Shown here piece after piece: positions 8,790 to 18,377 of a stretch of DNA of 64,000 nucleotides. Origin of the DNA: AP-15 sp963736715 (GTDB taxonomy: Bacteria > Pseudomonadota > Alphaproteobacteria > ATCC43930 > CGMCC-115725); contig CAVTQA010000030.1 in assembly GCA_963736715.1 (NCBI GenBank), forward strand, positions 1 to 64,000. The letters run 5' to 3'. The first letter of the stretch is position 1; each line of letters opens with the position of its first letter. Made by a program: the position numbers and the translations under genes. Below the pieces are notes generated by a model. The model made no database searches, had not been told where the DNA came from, and was given only the letters and a program-made list of their open reading frames with translations.

Positions 8790-10477
8790 GTGAGGGGGGT
8801 GCGCGCCGCCGCATCGGCGGTGATCCTGTTGACCTTGCCGTCGACCGCGGTGCGTGCCGCCTCGGCTGCCGAAGTCGAGGCCGAGCACGGCATGGTCGTG
8901 TCGGCGCATCGGCTGGCCTCGGAGGTCGGGGTGCGCGTGCTTCAGGCCGGTGGGAACGCGCTCGATGCGGCGGTTGCGGTCGGCTATGCGCTCGCCGTCG
9001 TCGACCCTTGCTGCGGCAACATCGGCGGCGGCGGGTTCATGACGGTCCATCTCGCCGACGGGCGCGAGAGCATTCATCAATTTCCGCGAGACCGCCCCCG
9101 CAGCGGCCAGCGCCGGGATGTATCTCGACTCGGGAGGGAAGCCGGTCGACGACCTCAGCCGGCATGGCTACCTTGCCGCGGGCGTGCCCGGTACGGTGAT
9201 GGGGTTCGACTATGCCGCTACCAAATACGGCCGGCTGCCGCGGGCCGCATTGATCGCGCCGGCGATTGCGCTGGCGCGCGACGGCTTTGCGTTGACCCGC
9301 GCCGACACTGACATTCTCGACGGCAAGGCGGATCGGTTCGGGAGGGATCCGGCGGCTGGCCAAGATTTTCCTGCGTCCCGACGGCAGCCGTTTCGAGCCG
9401 GGCGATCGACTCGTGCAGAGTGACCTCGCAGCCACCCTCGAGCTGATCTCGCAGCAGGGCCCGGAGCCGTTCTACAAAGGCCCGGTCGCGGCCGCCGTCG
9501 AGAAGGCGAGCAAAGAGAATGGCGGGATCCTCGCCGCCGCTGATTTTGCTGCGTACACGGTCACCGAAACCGCTCCCTTGACCTGCACCTACCGCGGCTA
9601 TCTGCTTGTCTCGGCGCCGCCGCCGAGTTCGGGCGGCACGACGATGTGCGAAATCCTCAACACCCTCGAAGGCTATGACATCGCAGCGTCGGGATTTCAC
9701 TCGGCGAAATCGGTGCGCCTCATGGTCGAGGCGATGCGCCGCGGATATCGCGACCGCAATACCTATCTCGGCGATCCCGATTTCGTCACGAACCCGCTGG
9801 AGCGGCTGCTGTCCAAGGACTACGCCGCCTCACTCCGCGCCGAGATCGCCCGCGGCGCTGCGGAGAAGGGGGCGGGGATGGGTGCGCCGCGCGAAAACTC
9901 TGAGACGACCCATTATTCGGTCGTCGACGGTGAAGGCAACGCCGTCGCGGTCACCTACACCATCAATGGATATTTCGGCGCCGGCGTCGTGGCGCCCGGC
10001 ACCGGCTTTTTTCTCAATAACGAGATGGACGATTTCACCGTGAAGCCGGGCGCGCCAAACCTCTACGGTCTCGTCCAGGGCGAGCCCAACGCGATCGCGC
10101 CGGGCAAGCGGCCGCTGTCGTCGATGACCCCGACCCTGGTCGAGCAGGACCGCAAGGTCCTTTTCGTGCTCGGCAGCCCCGGCGGTTCGCGCATCATCAC
10201 AACCGTCCTCGAGACGATCATGAATATCATCGACCACGGCATGGCAGCGCAGGAGCGGTCGACGCGCCGCGGCATCCACCACCAATCGCAGCCGGAAGAC
10301 GTCTATTTCGAACGCTCCGGCCTTTCTCCCGAGGTCGCCGCTCAGCTCACCGCGATGGGGTACAAGCTCGTCGAGCAGCGCCCGTGGGGCGCGGTCGAAT
10401 TGATCGCGATCGCCAGCGGCCGGCTTCAAGGCGCCAGTGATAGCCGGCTGTCGGCGGGTGCAGCGGTCGGGTACTAA
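8790..10477 (+). pseudogene. ggt: Gamma-glutamyltransferase, two frameshifts
   Basis: Three frames together make a periplasmic gamma-glutamyltransferase of about 560 residues. The first frame (from GTG 8790) has a signal peptide and HGMVVSAHRLASEVG, LQAGGNALDAAVAV and CCGNIGGGGFMTVHL. After a one-base shift near 9073 it continues FINFRETAPAAASAGMYLD and GYLAAGVPGTVMGFD. After a second shift near 9347 it continues FLRPDGSRFEPGDRLVQSDL through the small subunit. The catalytic threonine is visible in ETTHYSVVDGEGNAVAVT (about 9900-9945), and SSMTPTLVEQ and GSPGGSRIITTV are conserved. The enzyme hydrolyses glutathione and other gamma-glutamyl compounds. Every motif is preserved despite the shifts, so either the decay is very recent or these are sequencing indels. 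Confidence 0.85.
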
Positions 10478-10564
10478 CGCGTCGAATATCAAAATTGACA
10501 CGCCTCGCCGGGCGCACATCCGGCCGAGGCCGGGAACCGAGCGGTTTCCCTAGAGGTTTTACAG

Positions 10565-10594
10565 GCATAGACGCAGCGGGCATAGACGCAGCGG
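10565..10594. repeat. Tandem 15-base repeat, two units
   Basis: GCATAGACGCAGCGG occurs twice head to tail in the 228-base gap before the RND exporter gene. The rest of the gap holds no gene or clear terminator. Its effect is unknown. Confidence 0.8.
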
Positions 10595-10706
10595 GCTGAT
10601 TTCCGCAGCGTTAACCGGTTTGGCCGCTGGCGGTCAATCGCCCGTTAACGTCGCGGCCCCAGAGTAGGCGGCTCGCAGGAAGCTCTAGTCGGCAACAGAC
10701 AAGAAC

Positions 10707-13415
10707 ATGCTCAGATTATCGATTTTACGAGCCGTCGATTTCTGTAGCCGCCACGCCTGGTGGGTCATCGTGGTCGGACTCGCATTGGCGACGGCATCAG
10801 CAGTTTATTCGGTACAAAATTTTGCGGTAAAGACCGACGTCAAGGACCTGTTTCCGCACGATTTGCCGTGGACGCAGCAAGCCTTCGAATTCATGAAGGC
10901 TTTTCCGCAGCCGGAGATGCTCGTGGTCGTGGACGCCCCGACCCCGGAGCTCGTCGATCAGGCTTCGACAAAGCTCGCCGAGGCCCTCACTCATCGTCCC
11001 GATCGGTTTCGCGCGGTTCATCAGATGCAGGGCGGCTCGTTCTTTGAGCGGAACGGGCTGCTGTACCTGCCGGCGAGCGAAGTCGCGCGACTGACCGACG
11101 GTCTCGTGCAGGCCGATCCGCTGCTGCAGACGCTAGCCGCTGACCCGAGCCTGCGGGGAGCTCTCGGCGCATTGGATCTCGGCCTTATGGGCGTGCAATA
11201 CGGGCAGGTCCAGCTCGACGAGCTGGCGCGGCCAATGAACATGGCTTCGCAGACCGTGGAGGAAGCGCTATCGGGCCGTCCGGCTAGTTTCTCGTGGCGC
11301 GCCCTCGCCAGCGGAAAAGCCGCGGAACCGCAGGAATTGCGCCGCTTCATTGAGGTCGAACCGGTGCTCGATTACAGCGCGCTGGAACCCGGGAGCGCGG
11401 CTAGCGATGCGATAATGCGGGCGGTCCACGATCTGCACCTGAACAACGATTACCAAGCGCGGGTGCGGCTCACCGGCCTGGTACCCATGAACGACGACCA
11501 GTTCGCGACAATTCGAGAGAGCGCGCCGCTGACTGCTGCGGTGTCCTTGGTATCGGTGCTGGTGATACTGTGGCTGGCACTGCGTTCCGGGCGGCTGATC
11601 CTGCCCGTCGCGCTCAATCTCGTGGCCGGTCTGGCTATTTCCGCGGCGTTCGGGCTGTTCATGGTCGGTGCGCTGAACGTTATTTCGGTCGCCTTCTTTG
11701 TCTTGTTTGTTGGGCTGGGCGTCGATTTCGGCCTGCAATTCAGTGTGCGCTACCGAGCCGAACGGCACGAATATGGCGATTTGCGCGCGGCGCTGAGGAG
11801 CACTGCGCGCAAGGCCGGCGCGCCTTTGGCGCTCGCCGCGGCGGCCACTGCCGTGGGTTTTTCCTCGTTCATGCCGACATCGTACCGCGGACTGTCCGAG
11901 CTCGGCCAGATCGCCGGTGGCGGGATGATCATTGCCTTCCTGACCAGCATCACGTTGCTGCCGGCACTATTGACAGTGATGAAACCGCCGGCCGAGCCCC
12001 GACCCATGGGCTTCGCCGCGCTCGCGCCGGTCGACGCGTTCGTCCAGAGATACCGCATCCCGGTCATCGCAACGACCTTGCTGCTCGTCGCACTTGCCTC
12101 GCCGTTGCTCATCTACCTGCGCTTCGATTTCAACCCCCTCCACCTGCGCAATCCCAGCGCCCCCTCGGTCTCGACCTTTCTGGACCTGCGCAAGGATGCG
12201 CAGACCGGCGCGAATGCGGTCGAAATCATGGCGCCAAACCTGTCTGCGGCGAAGACAATCGCCGATCGCGTGGCGGCGCTTCCAGAGGTCGCGCAGTTGA
12301 GGACCCTCGACGACCTCGTACCGCGCGAGCAAGACAAAAAGCTGCAGCTCATCGGAGCGACGGCGGCAAAAATCGAACCTTCGCTGCACCCGGCTGAGAT
12401 CAAGCCAGCGCCGACCGATGCAGAGACTGTTGCCGCATTGAACACTACCGCAAGCCAGTTATCGGCGGTCGCGGGGAGTAATGCGGGGCAGGGGGCAGAC
12501 GCAGCGCGGCGTTTGTCCAGACTATTGTCGCAGCTCGCCCGATCCGACCCCTCGGTACGAGAGAAAGTCGAACAGGCGGTTGTAGATCCGCTGCGTTTCT
12601 CGTTGGATCAGCTGAGCGAAGAGCTGAGGCCCCAGCTCATCACGATCGACAGCGTGCCTTCGGATTTGAAGAGGATGTGGCTGGCGCCGGATGGGCGTGC
12701 CCGCGTCCAGGTGCTTCCGAAGGCCGACCCTGACAACACGACGGCGCTGCGCCAGTTTGTGACTGCAGTGCTCGCGGTCGCACCGGCAGCGACCGGGCCG
12801 GCAGTACTGATGTACGAGGCCGGCAACACCGTCGTGCGGGCCTTTGTCGAAGCCGGAGTGTTCGCCCTTGCCGCCATTGCATTACTGCTGGGCATCACGT
12901 TGCGGCGCATTTCCGACGTCCTCCTCACCCTCATACCTCTTCTCGTCGCCGGCATCGTCACCCTCGAGCTCTGCGTCGCTTTCGACATTCCGCTGAACTT
13001 CGCCAACATCATTGCGCTGCCCTTGCTGCTCGGCGTCGGCGTCGCGTTCAAGATCTACTACATCATGGCCTGGCGCAGCGGCAAAACGGCGCTGGTTCAG
13101 TCGACATTGACGCGCGCCGTAATCTTCAGCGCTCTGGCCACGGCAAGCGCATTCGGCAGTCTCTGGCTGTCCAGCGATCCCGCCACTTCCAGCATGGGCA
13201 AATTGATGGCGCTGGCGCTGGTCTGCACGATGGCCGCCGCAGTGCTGTTCCAGCCTGCGCTGATGGGGCGGCCGCGGACGAAGCCGGTCTGGGCCGTGCG
13301 CCGCGAGAGCCCGGCCGGCGCCGTAACGCAGGTCAGCCCGCGGTCTCGGACTGCGCGTGCCTACAAGGAGCGCGCGCTGGCAGAGACGCGCGCGTCCGGG
13401 AATGAGCGCGAGTAG
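10707..13415 (+). CDS. hpnN: HpnN-like RND/MMPL-family lipid exporter
   Basis: This 902-residue inner-membrane protein has the duplicated RND plan of the MMPL/HpnN type: one N-terminal helix (near residues 18-38), a periplasmic loop, five clustered helices (about 270-410), one helix (about 440-460), a second loop, and five more helices (about 710-860). Motifs include FFVLFVGLGVDFGLQFSVRY and FANIIALPLLLGVGVAFKIY at the two proton-relay helices. It most resembles the hopanoid-associated exporter HpnN, which moves hopanoids to the outer membrane using the proton gradient. No hopanoid synthesis genes are in the window, so the substrate is inferred from similarity only. Start ATG 10707; its 3' end overlaps the acyltransferase start by 14 bases. 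Confidence 0.75.
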   Translation: MLRLSILRAVDFCSRHAWWVIVVGLALATASAVYSVQNFAVKTDVKDLFPHDLPWTQQAFEFMKAFPQPEMLVVVDAPTPELVDQASTKLAEALTHRPDRFRAVHQMQGGSFFERNGLLYLPASEVARLTDGLVQADPLLQTLAADPSLRGALGALDLGLMGVQYGQVQLDELARPMNMASQTVEEALSGRPASFSWRALASGKAAEPQELRRFIEVEPVLDYSALEPGSAASDAIMRAVHDLHLNNDYQARVRLTGLVPMNDDQFATIRESAPLTAAVSLVSVLVILWLALRSGRLILPVALNLVAGLAISAAFGLFMVGALNVISVAFFVLFVGLGVDFGLQFSVRYRAERHEYGDLRAALRSTARKAGAPLALAAAATAVGFSSFMPTSYRGLSELGQIAGGGMIIAFLTSITLLPALLTVMKPPAEPRPMGFAALAPVDAFVQRYRIPVIATTLLLVALASPLLIYLRFDFNPLHLRNPSAPSVSTFLDLRKDAQTGANAVEIMAPNLSAAKTIADRVAALPEVAQLRTLDDLVPREQDKKLQLIGATAAKIEPSLHPAEIKPAPTDAETVAALNTTASQLSAVAGSNAGQGADAARRLSRLLSQLARSDPSVREKVEQAVVDPLRFSLDQLSEELRPQLITIDSVPSDLKRMWLAPDGRARVQVLPKADPDNTTALRQFVTAVLAVAPAATGPAVLMYEAGNTVVRAFVEAGVFALAAIALLLGITLRRISDVLLTLIPLLVAGIVTLELCVAFDIPLNFANIIALPLLLGVGVAFKIYYIMAWRSGKTALVQSTLTRAVIFSALATASAFGSLWLSSDPATSSMGKLMALALVCTMAAAVLFQPALMGRPRTKPVWAVRRESPAGAVTQVSPRSRTARAYKERALAETRASGNERE

Positions 13416-14649
13416 CGAGCGGCCGATCGGGACGGACCTCGTGCCGCGCCGGTCCAGCCTGGCGCTCGGCAATCTGCGCGCGTTCGTCATTCTGCTCGTG
13501 CTGTCGTTCCACTCGGTGCTGGCCTATCTGTCATTTCTTCCAGCGGAACCGTTTGCGTTCGACAGTCCGCCGTACCAGTGGCGCGCGATACCGATCATCG
13601 ACAGCCATCGCTGGCTCGGCTTCGATTTGTATTGCGCATGGCAAGACGTTTTTTTGATGTCCCTGTTTTTCTTCTTGTCGGGACTGTTCGTGTGGCCGAG
13701 CCTGAGCCGCAAGGGCGTCGCGAATTTTCTGCAAGGCCGTCTGTTGCGCCTCGGCCTGCCGTTCGCCCTCGTCGTCGGAATTTTAATACCGCCGACGCTC
13801 TATCCGAGCTATCTGCAGACGGCGAGTGATCCAAGCGTTGCAGCCTATTGGCGGCATTGGCTCGCATTGCCGTTCTGGCCATGCGGACCGATGTGGTTCC
13901 TATGGCTCTTGTTGGTGGCGGACTTTGCCGTTGCTGGCGTGTTTCGGTTTGCACCAGAGCTACACAACCGCCTGAGCCGCCTCTCTTCGGTCGCCGCGGC
14001 GAACCCGGTGAGATTCTTCGCCGGGCTTTTGGTCGTCTCTGTGCTCGCCTATGTGCCGTTGGCGTTCATCTTTACGCCGTCGGCGTGGTTTCAATTAGGC
14101 CCATTCGCGTTCCAGCTGAGCCGTCCGCTGCATTATGCCCTTTATTTCTTTGCCGGCGTCGGGCTCGGCGCCGGCGGCGTCGAAGGCGGCCTCCTTGCGG
14201 CCGACGGGCCGCTGGTGCGTCGATGGGCGATGTGGGTCGTTGCCGCAGTGGTTTCATTATTGGCTTGGATGGGGCTTACCGGGCTCACGATGGCAAGCGG
14301 CTCGCCTTCCGCGGGTCTTCGGATTCTGGCCGATCTGAGTTTTGTTCTCGCCTGCTTGGCCAGCTGTTTTGGTGTCCTCGCGGTCGTGCTGCGTTTTGCC
14401 GCCCGGCGCCTGCCGTCGCTGTCCGGGCTGAGAGACAGTGCCTTCGGCATGTATCTCGTGCATTATCCGTTCGTTGTGTGGCTGCAGTTCGCGCTCCTCA
14501 GTCTCGCCCTCCCGGCGGTCGTAAAGGGGACGGTAGTATTCGGCTGCACGCTGTTCCTGAGCTGGTGGACGGTGGCGGCGCTAAGCCGCCTTCCGCCGTT
14601 CGGTCAGATAATCGGGGCGGGGCGGGCGAGAGGGGCCGCAGCCTCGTAA
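13402..14649 (+). CDS. Acyltransferase family 3 (OafA/YrhL-type) membrane protein
   Basis: A 415-residue protein with about ten transmembrane helices. The N-terminus LGNLRAFVILLVLSFHSVLA carries the conserved R and H of acyltransferase-3 enzymes, which move acyl groups from the cytoplasm to cell-surface sugars or lipids. FWPCGPMWFLWLLLVADF and FGMYLVHYPFVVWLQF are also typical of the family. ATG 13402 lies within the end of hpnN, so the two are translationally coupled and may modify and export the same lipid; that link is inferred. Its 3' end overlaps the convergent esterase by 46 bases. Confidence 0.8.
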   Translation: MSASSERPIGTDLVPRRSSLALGNLRAFVILLVLSFHSVLAYLSFLPAEPFAFDSPPYQWRAIPIIDSHRWLGFDLYCAWQDVFLMSLFFFLSGLFVWPSLSRKGVANFLQGRLLRLGLPFALVVGILIPPTLYPSYLQTASDPSVAAYWRHWLALPFWPCGPMWFLWLLLVADFAVAGVFRFAPELHNRLSRLSSVAAANPVRFFAGLLVVSVLAYVPLAFIFTPSAWFQLGPFAFQLSRPLHYALYFFAGVGLGAGGVEGGLLAADGPLVRRWAMWVVAAVVSLLAWMGLTGLTMASGSPSAGLRILADLSFVLACLASCFGVLAVVLRFAARRLPSLSGLRDSAFGMYLVHYPFVVWLQFALLSLALPAVVKGTVVFGCTLFLSWWTVAALSRLPPFGQIIGAGRARGAAAS

Positions 14650-15545
14650 CCCGTCTTTTCCCGCACGAATGCGCCGACGCGTTCGATGGCGCGGCGAGCT
14701 TCGGGGATAAGCGGCACGAATACATGCCAGACATGCGGCATGCGCGGCCATATTTCGAGTTCGACCTGACACCCCGCGGCGCGCATGCGATCGGCCATGC
14801 GCACCGCGTCGTCCCGCAATACCTCGTCGCTGCCGACCTGGATAATCGTCGGCGGCAGCCCGGCGGGATCGCCGTAAAGCGGCGATACATAGGGAGTGCG
14901 CGGATCGGCGCCGGCGAGATAGTCGCTCACGAACAACGGCGGATCATCGGCGCTGAGCATCGGATCACAGGTGGCATTCACCCGGAGCGACGCTCCAGTC
15001 AGTGCGAGATCGGTCCAGGGTGACAACGCGACGGCGGCAGCCGGCAACGGATAATCCTCGTCGCGCAATCTCAGCATCAGCGAGAAGACGAGCCCGCCGC
15101 CCGCCGAATCGCCCATCACCGCAATCCGGCTCGGGTGCGTCCCCTGCGTCAGGAGCCAGTTATAGGCGGTGAACGCATCTTCGAGCGCGGCCGGGAAAGG
15201 ATGCTCGGGCGCAAGGCGGTAATCGACTGCCAGCAGGCGAGAGCGAGCCGCAGATGCAATTCGCCAAGTGAGGTGCCGGTAGAGGTTTGGCGAGCCGATG
15301 ATGAAGGCTCCGCCATGCAGGAACAGGACATGGCGATCGGCTTCGGAATCGGGGGTAGATATCATGTCGGCCCTGACCCCGTCGGCATCGACGGCGAGGG
15401 TCCGAGTTTGTGGTGGCGGGTCCGGTACCAAGCGCTCGGCAACAGTCGCGAACCGTCGATGCTGCTCGACCGTCAGCTCGCGATGATTGCGATGCTTGAT
15501 CAACCAGCGCAGGCCGGCCCGGACCATCTCGGCTCTCACACTCAT
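14604..15545 (-). CDS. Alpha/beta hydrolase, hormone-sensitive lipase family
   Basis: A 313-residue cytoplasmic esterase. FLHGGAFIIGSPNLYRHL holds the HGG oxyanion hole and MGDSAGGGLVFSLML the catalytic serine (GDSAG). The acid is probably in SDEVLRDDAVRMADRM and the histidine in WPRMPHVWHVF. These enzymes cleave short acyl esters. The C-terminus overlaps the convergent acyltransferase gene. The start ATG lies near 15543-15545 behind a GAGGGGAA. The physiological substrate is unknown. Confidence 0.85.
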   Translation of the reverse strand: MSVRAEMVRAGLRWLIKHRNHRELTVEQHRRFATVAERLVPDPPPQTRTLAVDADGVRADMISTPDSEADRHVLFLHGGAFIIGSPNLYRHLTWRIASAARSRLLAVDYRLAPEHPFPAALEDAFTAYNWLLTQGTHPSRIAVMGDSAGGGLVFSLMLRLRDEDYPLPAAAVALSPWTDLALTGASLRVNATCDPMLSADDPPLFVSDYLAGADPRTPYVSPLYGDPAGLPPTIIQVGSDEVLRDDAVRMADRMRAAGCQVELEIWPRMPHVWHVFVPLIPEARRAIERVGAFVREKTGYEAAAPLARPAPII

Positions 15546-15664
15546 CTTGCTCGGTATTCCCCTCGGTCAAACGCTTACCCCGTCGCAGCATAACGGGGAG
15601 CCTGTCATGGCAGGCCCCTTCTCACCATCTCCTGGAACAGTGGCGGGTTGAGGAGAAAGGGAAA

Positions 15665-16840
15665 GTGCGGTTCTCACCAATGGTCGATCGCATCGCTGCG
15701 CGGGGCGCCGATGCCTGGAGCATCCACATGGAGGCGGCACGGCTGCGCGACCAGGGCCAGGATGTCATTTTTTTGACGGTCGGCGATCCCGACCAGGCAC
15801 CGCCTGCGCCGGTCATCGACGCGACGATCGATGCGCTGCGCCGCCATCGCACTGGATACTCCTCGATCATCGGCTATCCGAGGGTCCGCGAGGCGATTGC
15901 CGCACGGGTTCAGCGGCGCACCGGGCGTCCGTGCAGCGCCGACAACGTCGTCGTCACGCCCGGCGCACAGGGCGGGGTCTATTGCGCCTTGCAATGCCTC
16001 GCCGGCCCCGGCGACGAAGTCATTGTGCCGGAGCCGATCTACAACACTTACGGGCCGGTGATCCGCGCAAGTGGCGCCCGTCTCGTGACAGTGCCGTTGC
16101 GCGCCGAGCGGGGTTTTCACCCGGATTTTGCCGCGATCGCCGGCGCCGTGACGCCGCGCACCCGCGTGATTTGGATCAACAGCCCGCACAACCCGACGGG
16201 CGTCGTGTTTACGGCGGAAGAGATTGCCGGGATTGCCGAGCTGTGCCGCAAACGCGATTTGTGGCTCCTTTCCGACGAGGTCTACGAAGACCTCGCCTTC
16301 GCCCGGCCGCATGTCAGCCCGTGGTCATTGCCCGACATGGCCCAGCGCACCGTCGTCGTCTCGAGCTTGTCGAAATCGCATGCGATGCCAGGCTTTCGCT
16401 TTGGCTGGATCGTCGGGCCGGCGGCGCTGTCGCGGCACCTTTTCGATCTGTTGGTCGCTATGATCTATGGCAGCCCGGCCTTCATCCAGGACGGGGTGAT
16501 GCCGGCCCTCGAAAACGACCTCCCCGAGGTAGCCGCGCTCCGCGAGGCCTACCGTGACCGCGCCATTTTGCTCACGCGCATCCTTGCAGAGGCGCCCAAT
16601 TGCCGACCGACTCCGCCCGAGGGCGGGATGTTCGTTCTGTTGGATATCCGCGGCACGGGTCTCGGGGCCGAAACCTTCGCGCGCCGGCTCCTGGCCCGGG
16701 AGAACGTCGCCGTTCTGCCGTGCGACGGTTTTGGGCCAAGCGCCGCCGGGCACTTGCGGATCTCGTTGACCGCTCCCGAACCTCGCCTCGCAGAGGCCGG
16801 CCGCCGCATCGTCCGCTTCGCCCGCAGTATCGCCGGCTAG
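15665..16840 (+). CDS. PLP-dependent aminotransferase, class I/II
   Basis: A 391-residue fold-type I enzyme. The PLP lysine is in SSLSKSHAMPGFRFGW, the nucleotide-ring contacts in INSPHNPTGVVFTAEE and LSDEVYEDLAF, and the substrate arginine near GHLRISLTAPEP. It resembles aspartate/aromatic or arginine:pyruvate-type transaminases; the exact substrate cannot be read from sequence. The start is GTG 15665 (MRFSPMVDRIAARGADAW) after GAGGAGAAAGG. It stands alone on the plus strand, divergent from the esterase. Confidence 0.85.
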   Translation: MRFSPMVDRIAARGADAWSIHMEAARLRDQGQDVIFLTVGDPDQAPPAPVIDATIDALRRHRTGYSSIIGYPRVREAIAARVQRRTGRPCSADNVVVTPGAQGGVYCALQCLAGPGDEVIVPEPIYNTYGPVIRASGARLVTVPLRAERGFHPDFAAIAGAVTPRTRVIWINSPHNPTGVVFTAEEIAGIAELCRKRDLWLLSDEVYEDLAFARPHVSPWSLPDMAQRTVVVSSLSKSHAMPGFRFGWIVGPAALSRHLFDLLVAMIYGSPAFIQDGVMPALENDLPEVAALREAYRDRAILLTRILAEAPNCRPTPPEGGMFVLLDIRGTGLGAETFARRLLARENVAVLPCDGFGPSAAGHLRISLTAPEPRLAEAGRRIVRFARSIAG

Positions 16841-16976
16841 CGCCAGCGAACCATGTTGTCTGTGCGCTCGGGTGAGGGGGCAGCTCGCGCACGGCCGTTA
16901 GTTGTTCATCAAGGGCAGGTGTGCAGCGTCGGCCGGTGGCCCACTCGCAATGACGGCGTGGTCGATTTGTCGAAAC

Positions 16977-18329
16977 CTAGACCGTCAGCGAGAGGCCGAA
17001 TGTCTCGGCGATCAGCAATGCGTTGAGCGTCAGCACGACGGCGACGCCGATCCCGGCCGCGATTTGCGTGAGGCCGCGATTGGCGAAGCGCCCCATTAGA
17101 TCCGACCGTCGTGTGAAGATGATGAGGGCGATTATAGGGAGCGGGAGGGCAAGGCTGAGCACGACCTGGCTGATGACGAGCGCGCTCGTCGCATCGACAC
17201 CAAGGCCGACGACAACAAAGGCCGGCAGCATCGTGACGAGCCGTCGCACCCAGATTGGGATGCGGAAGCCGACAAACCCCTGCATGATCATCTGGCCGGC
17301 AAGCGTCCCAACCACCGAACTCGACACTCCGGAGGCGAGGAGCGACACGAGGAAAACGCCTGCCGCTGCGCCACCGAGCAGTGGCGCCAAGGTATGGAAA
17401 GCGCTCTCGATTTCGGCGACTTCGGGATGCCCCGAATGGAAAGCGCCCGAGGCCATGATTACCATCGCCATGTTCACGAGGCCCGCAACCGTGAGGGCGG
17501 CGATCACTTCATGGTTCGAGATGCGGACGAGCCTTCGCTTCTCGGTCTCGTTGCGCGCGGGGATACGCGCCTGCGTCAGGCCGGAATGCAGATAGACCGC
17601 GTGGGGCATTACCGTCGCCCCGATGATGCCGACGGCGAGCAGCAGCGCCTGGGTATCGGCGAGTTGCGGCAGGACCGTATGCAGTGCGGCCGAGCCCCAA
17701 TCCACCGGCGCAATGAACAATTCGATCAGATAACAGAGTGCAATGACGGCGACGAGGCTGCCGATGATCAGCTCGACCGGACGAAATCCGCGCTTTTCGG
17801 ACAGCAAAATCCCGTAGACGACGACCGCCGTCACGGCCATCCCGGCCAATAAAGGTATTTTGAGCAACAGCGACAGCCCGATGGCGCCTCCGAGGAACTC
17901 GGCGAGATCGGTCGCCATCGCGGCGATCTCACTGATTGCCCACATCGCCATGACGAGCGGCCGTGGAAACTCTTCCCGGCACATTTCGGCGAGGTTGCGG
18001 CCGGTAACGATGCCGAGCTTGGCCGAGAGGGCCTGAAACAGCATCGCGATCAAATTGGCGAGCATCACGACCCAGAGGAGGCCGTAACCGTATTTTGCCC
18101 CCGCCTGGATATTCGTCGCGAAGTTGCCCGGGTCCATATAGGCGATCGACGCCACGACGGCGGGGCCGGCGAAGGCCAGATACCGATACCATCCCAGTCG
18201 CTGGCCATCGAGCAGCTGACGGGCCGCCGCAACAGTTCGCTCCGAGAGCGGCGTCCGCGCGGGTCCGCGGAACAACGCCCGGGCGCGGGAGAGGACCAGA
18301 TCCGCGCGCGAGGGATCAAGGAAAACCAT
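16977..18329 (-). CDS. mntH: Nramp-family manganese/divalent metal transporter
   Basis: A 450-residue inner-membrane protein with about eleven helices. The metal-binding motif in helix 1 is AYMDPGNFATNIQAG, and helix 6 carries MPHAVYLHSGL; both are diagnostic of Nramp proton-coupled Mn2+/Fe2+ importers. It is 48 bases downstream of a manganese catalase gene on the same strand, so the two are probably one operon that imports Mn and uses it against peroxide. No Mn riboswitch or clear MntR box was recognised upstream. Confidence 0.9.
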   Translation of the reverse strand: MVFLDPSRADLVLSRARALFRGPARTPLSERTVAAARQLLDGQRLGWYRYLAFAGPAVVASIAYMDPGNFATNIQAGAKYGYGLLWVVMLANLIAMLFQALSAKLGIVTGRNLAEMCREEFPRPLVMAMWAISEIAAMATDLAEFLGGAIGLSLLLKIPLLAGMAVTAVVVYGILLSEKRGFRPVELIIGSLVAVIALCYLIELFIAPVDWGSAALHTVLPQLADTQALLLAVGIIGATVMPHAVYLHSGLTQARIPARNETEKRRLVRISNHEVIAALTVAGLVNMAMVIMASGAFHSGHPEVAEIESAFHTLAPLLGGAAAGVFLVSLLASGVSSSVVGTLAGQMIMQGFVGFRIPIWVRRLVTMLPAFVVVGLGVDATSALVISQVVLSLALPLPIIALIIFTRRSDLMGRFANRGLTQIAAGIGVAVVLTLNALLIAETFGLSLTV

Positions 18330-18377
18330 GCAGTCCTCGTGCCGCCCCGGGCTCGAAGGAACGCGCTATTCAGCCGC

